Assembly (NCBI GenBank): GCA_029263415.1
Contig: JAJCXN010000015.1
Coordinates: 1 to 64,000 of the forward strand
DNA from: Acidobacteriota bacterium
GTDB taxonomy: Bacteria > Acidobacteriota > Thermoanaerobaculia > Multivoradales > Multivoraceae
DNA length: 64,000 nucleotides
Reading direction: 5' to 3'
The position numbers were made by a program, and so were the translations under genes. The notes beneath the pieces are model-generated. The model worked only from the letters and a program-made list of their open reading frames with translations. It was not told the origin of the DNA and ran no database searches. Below are positions 62,243 to 64,000 of the stretch, in pieces (within the stretch, counting starts at the first letter, position 1; every line of letters begins with the position of its first letter).

Positions 62243-62938
62243 TCAGCGGCTCGAATCAGGAGTCGACTCTGCCGACGCGAGAGCTTGCTCGGTTTCTGCG
62301 GACACCGGGCCACGCAAGATCTCCACAATGGCATCGAGCGTAGTCTCGAAGAAGAGATCTGCCTCTGGGCCCTCAAAGGGCTCCTCAGCTCTTGCTCGTT
62401 GCGCTAGCAGTAACGTTGCCATGCGATCGATCAGTTCTAGCCGACGAGCAATGAGCGCCTTCGGCAGATCGAGCTCGGTGCGGATCAGGCGGACGACCTT
62501 GGCAACGGTGTCGAGCTCGTTGCGAACCCTGGACTCACGGAGTCTCTCGTTGGGAACGAACACCAATTCGCCAACCACCTTCAAGAACAGGATGAAGTCT
62601 GGGTCGCGTCGCGCAATCCGTACCGGCGGCATGAGCGCGAGTTCGCACAGGCGTCTCAGCCCGACCGAGTTCTCGGTCTCGAGTTCATCAAACATCGCTT
62701 GCCGTTCTTGATTGACCCTCTGTCCGCGATCAGCATAGAGCGCCTCAACCAAACCGCTACGACTACCAAAGTGGTATTGCAAGGCGGATTCGTTGCGCTG
62801 CTTCGCCTCACGCAGGATGGCGCGGGTCGGCGTAGCACCAATGCCCCGTTCTGCAAACAGTCGCTCTGCGGCTCCGAGCAGCCGAGTGCGGGTCGAGGCC
62901 TTGGGCGATTCGTTCTCGGTATTGCTCGTGGTCGTCAC
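62243..62938 (-). CDS. TetR family transcriptional regulator
   Basis: 231 residues from a GTG with AAGGTGG close upstream. The N-terminal helix-turn-helix is TRTRLLGAAERLFAERGIGATPTRAI ... ALQYHFGSRSGLVEALY, followed by an all-helical ligand domain. It is divergent from the sulfatase gene at 63104. A palindrome in the shared gap is a candidate operator, so the regulator may control the sulfatase and itself. Confidence 0.9.
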   Translation of the reverse strand: MTTTSNTENESPKASTRTRLLGAAERLFAERGIGATPTRAILREAKQRNESALQYHFGSRSGLVEALYADRGQRVNQERQAMFDELETENSVGLRRLCELALMPPVRIARRDPDFILFLKVVGELVFVPNERLRESRVRNELDTVAKVVRLIRTELDLPKALIARRLELIDRMATLLLAQRARAEEPFEGPEADLFFETTLDAIVEILRGPVSAETEQALASAESTPDSSR

Positions 62939-63011
62939 GGTTCCACCTTACTGGTTTAGACGGGGCTTACGAGATACCGCATGTTCGCACAGCGACTGAG
63001 TCGGCTCGACG

Positions 63012-63031
63012 ATATCATCGAATAATGATAT
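63012..63031. promoter_or_regulatory. Palindrome between TetR and sulfatase genes, candidate operator
   Basis: ATATCAT (63012-63018) and ATGATAT (63025-63031) form a perfect 7-bp inverted repeat with a 6-base centre, in the 165-base divergent gap. TetR proteins bind dyads of this size. It is 74 bases from the tetR start and 73 bases from the sulfatase start. Regulation is inference. Confidence 0.5.
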
Positions 63032-63103
63032 ACATTACTCGCTGAAACAGAAGGCCTGGCCGCTCAAGGGAACCCTGAGGGCTCAAGATCGCAAGGACTT
63101 AAG

Positions 63104-64000
63104 ATGAAGATAGACAACCGGCGAGGGCGCCGCCGATCGCCACGGTTCCTATGCGTTGCAGCAGCCTGCTCGACCGCACTGATCAGCCCCGGGCTCATCG
63201 CCCAGGAGCACGGCGTTTCAGCGAGGCGTCCAAACTTCGTGATGATCGTCGCTGACGATGTCAGCTTTACCGACCTGGGCGCATACGGCAGTGAAATCCG
63301 CACACCCAACATCGACGCTCTTGCGTCCCAAGGCGTACGCTTCACCAACTTCCACGCATCACCGATGTGCTCTCCGTCGCGCGCGATGCTGCTCACCGGG
63401 GTCGACTCGCACACCGCTGGAGTGGCAAGCCTCTATGAAGCCACACCACTGCGTCATCGAGGCAAACCCGGTTACGAAGGGCACCTGCGCAGCGACGTGG
63501 TGACCATTGCCACGCGCCTCCAGGCTGCTGGCTACGGGACATACATGACTGGCAAGTGGAACCTGGGACATACCGCAAGCAACCTGCCCAGTGCCCGCGG
63601 CTTTGATCGCACCTTCGCGCTCGACGCCACCGGCGCCGACAACTTTGAGAAGAAGCCGTACCTGCCGCTCTACACCGAAGTGCCGTGGTTCGCTGACGGA
63701 GAACCGACCGACCTCCCAGACGACTTCTACTCCTCGGAGTTCCTAGTCAACAAGATGATTGAGTTCTTGGGCACCCATCCACCGGCCGGAGCTGCCCTGG
63801 ACCCAACACCGTTCTTCGCATATGTCGCGTTCCAGGCAATTCACATCCCGCTGCAAGCGCCGCGCGAGTTCATCGAACGCTACGAAGGGGTCTATGACCG
63901 CGGCTGGGAATGGCTTCGCGGCGAGCGTCGAGAGCGATCAGTCAAGGCGGGCGTGATCCCGGCCGGAGCTCCGGCAGCCACCTCACCCGCCCAGCGTGAT
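63104..64000 (+). CDS. Sulfatase (formylglycine-dependent), 5' part only
   Basis: 299 codons run open to the window edge. A basic, signal-like start (RSPRFLCVAAACSTALISPG) precedes the core: MIVADDVSFTDLGAYG with the metal-binding Asp pair (D51, D52), TPNIDALASQGVRFTNFHAS, and MCSPSRAMLLTG with Cys89 in the CxPxR motif that is converted to formylglycine. YMTGKWNLGH follows as the next conserved block. It removes sulfate esters, probably from sulfated organics in the periplasm. AAGGA lies six bases before the ATG. The C-terminal half is outside the window. An anaerobic or FGE-type maturase gene is not seen here. Confidence 0.9.
   Translation, partial: MKIDNRRGRRRSPRFLCVAAACSTALISPGLIAQEHGVSARRPNFVMIVADDVSFTDLGAYGSEIRTPNIDALASQGVRFTNFHASPMCSPSRAMLLTGVDSHTAGVASLYEATPLRHRGKPGYEGHLRSDVVTIATRLQAAGYGTYMTGKWNLGHTASNLPSARGFDRTFALDATGADNFEKKPYLPLYTEVPWFADGEPTDLPDDFYSSEFLVNKMIEFLGTHPPAGAALDPTPFFAYVAFQAIHIPLQAPREFIERYEGVYDRGWEWLRGERRERSVKAGVIPAGAPAATSPAQRD

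Noticed and set aside
1-64000. CRISPR array, rRNA operon, prophage or defence island
   Set aside because: No regularly spaced repeats, rRNA-like stretches, phage structural genes or known defence proteins were found; the only mobile traces are the IS end at 1-138 and the relic element at 55958-57252.

Overview
The window looks like a chromosomal segment of a free-living, GC-rich Gram-negative bacterium. The best fit is Acidobacteriota, perhaps a Thermoanaerobaculia-like lineage. Three things point there: two sets of MacB-like 'ADOP' permeases paired with PadR repressors, secreted proteins that resemble families I associate with that class (25850-27202 and the C-terminal domain of 50455-51438), and many Sec-exported hydrolases and quinoprotein/sulfatase enzymes. 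Some genes (SlyX, the DGFESG-type C-terminal tail) are also common in Gammaproteobacteria, so the assignment is an inference from protein families. I found no rRNA, intact tRNA or CRISPR array.

Layout. 1-138 is the end of an insertion sequence (IS21-like) that cuts off the 3' end of an ABC permease gene. 139-7127 holds two PadR/ADOP permease units. 7412-18131 carries secreted or periplasmic metabolism: a lipoprotein, a PQQ dehydrogenase, a heme plus PHM-type copper protein, a DUF2911 protein, an M24-M1 peptidase pair and a fatty acid desaturase. 18163-21533 is a two-gene HEAT/HD-GYP signalling unit. 21754-30642 encodes large exported beta-propeller or repeat proteins (DUF305-LVIVD, DUF1573, FG-GAP). 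30880-32550 is an M20 amidohydrolase.

32572-41620 is the metabolic core, a complete divergent purine-degradation locus. uox-xdhA-xdhB lies on the minus strand. An allB-uraD fusion, uraH, allantoicase and ureidoglycolate lyase lie on the plus strand. Together they convert xanthine to urate, 5-hydroxyisourate, OHCU, allantoin, allantoate, ureidoglycolate, and finally glyoxylate plus urea. guaD at 43921 feeds xanthine from guanine. A class V aminotransferase at 54776 could turn the glyoxylate into glycine. Consecutive genes overlap or nearly touch, so expression is probably coupled.

41702-43662 is a GntR(YtrA)-slipin unit with a near-leaderless promoter. 44561-52568 is mixed housekeeping and secreted functions (SlyX, homocysteine methyltransferase, a decayed LysE gene, DoxX, a lipoprotein RidA, a sulfite-oxidase-family enzyme, M24). 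52628-54568 is an ECF sigma / membrane anti-sigma candidate / CnrX-like / His-rich CpxP-like cluster that suggests metal or envelope stress sensing. 55958-57252 is a decayed 1.3 kb integrative element bounded by perfect 34-bp direct repeats, with a truncated integrase inside; it sits exactly on the 3' end of a serine hydrolase gene. The right end has two serine hydrolases, an epoxide hydrolase, a TetR gene and the 5' part of a sulfatase running off the edge.
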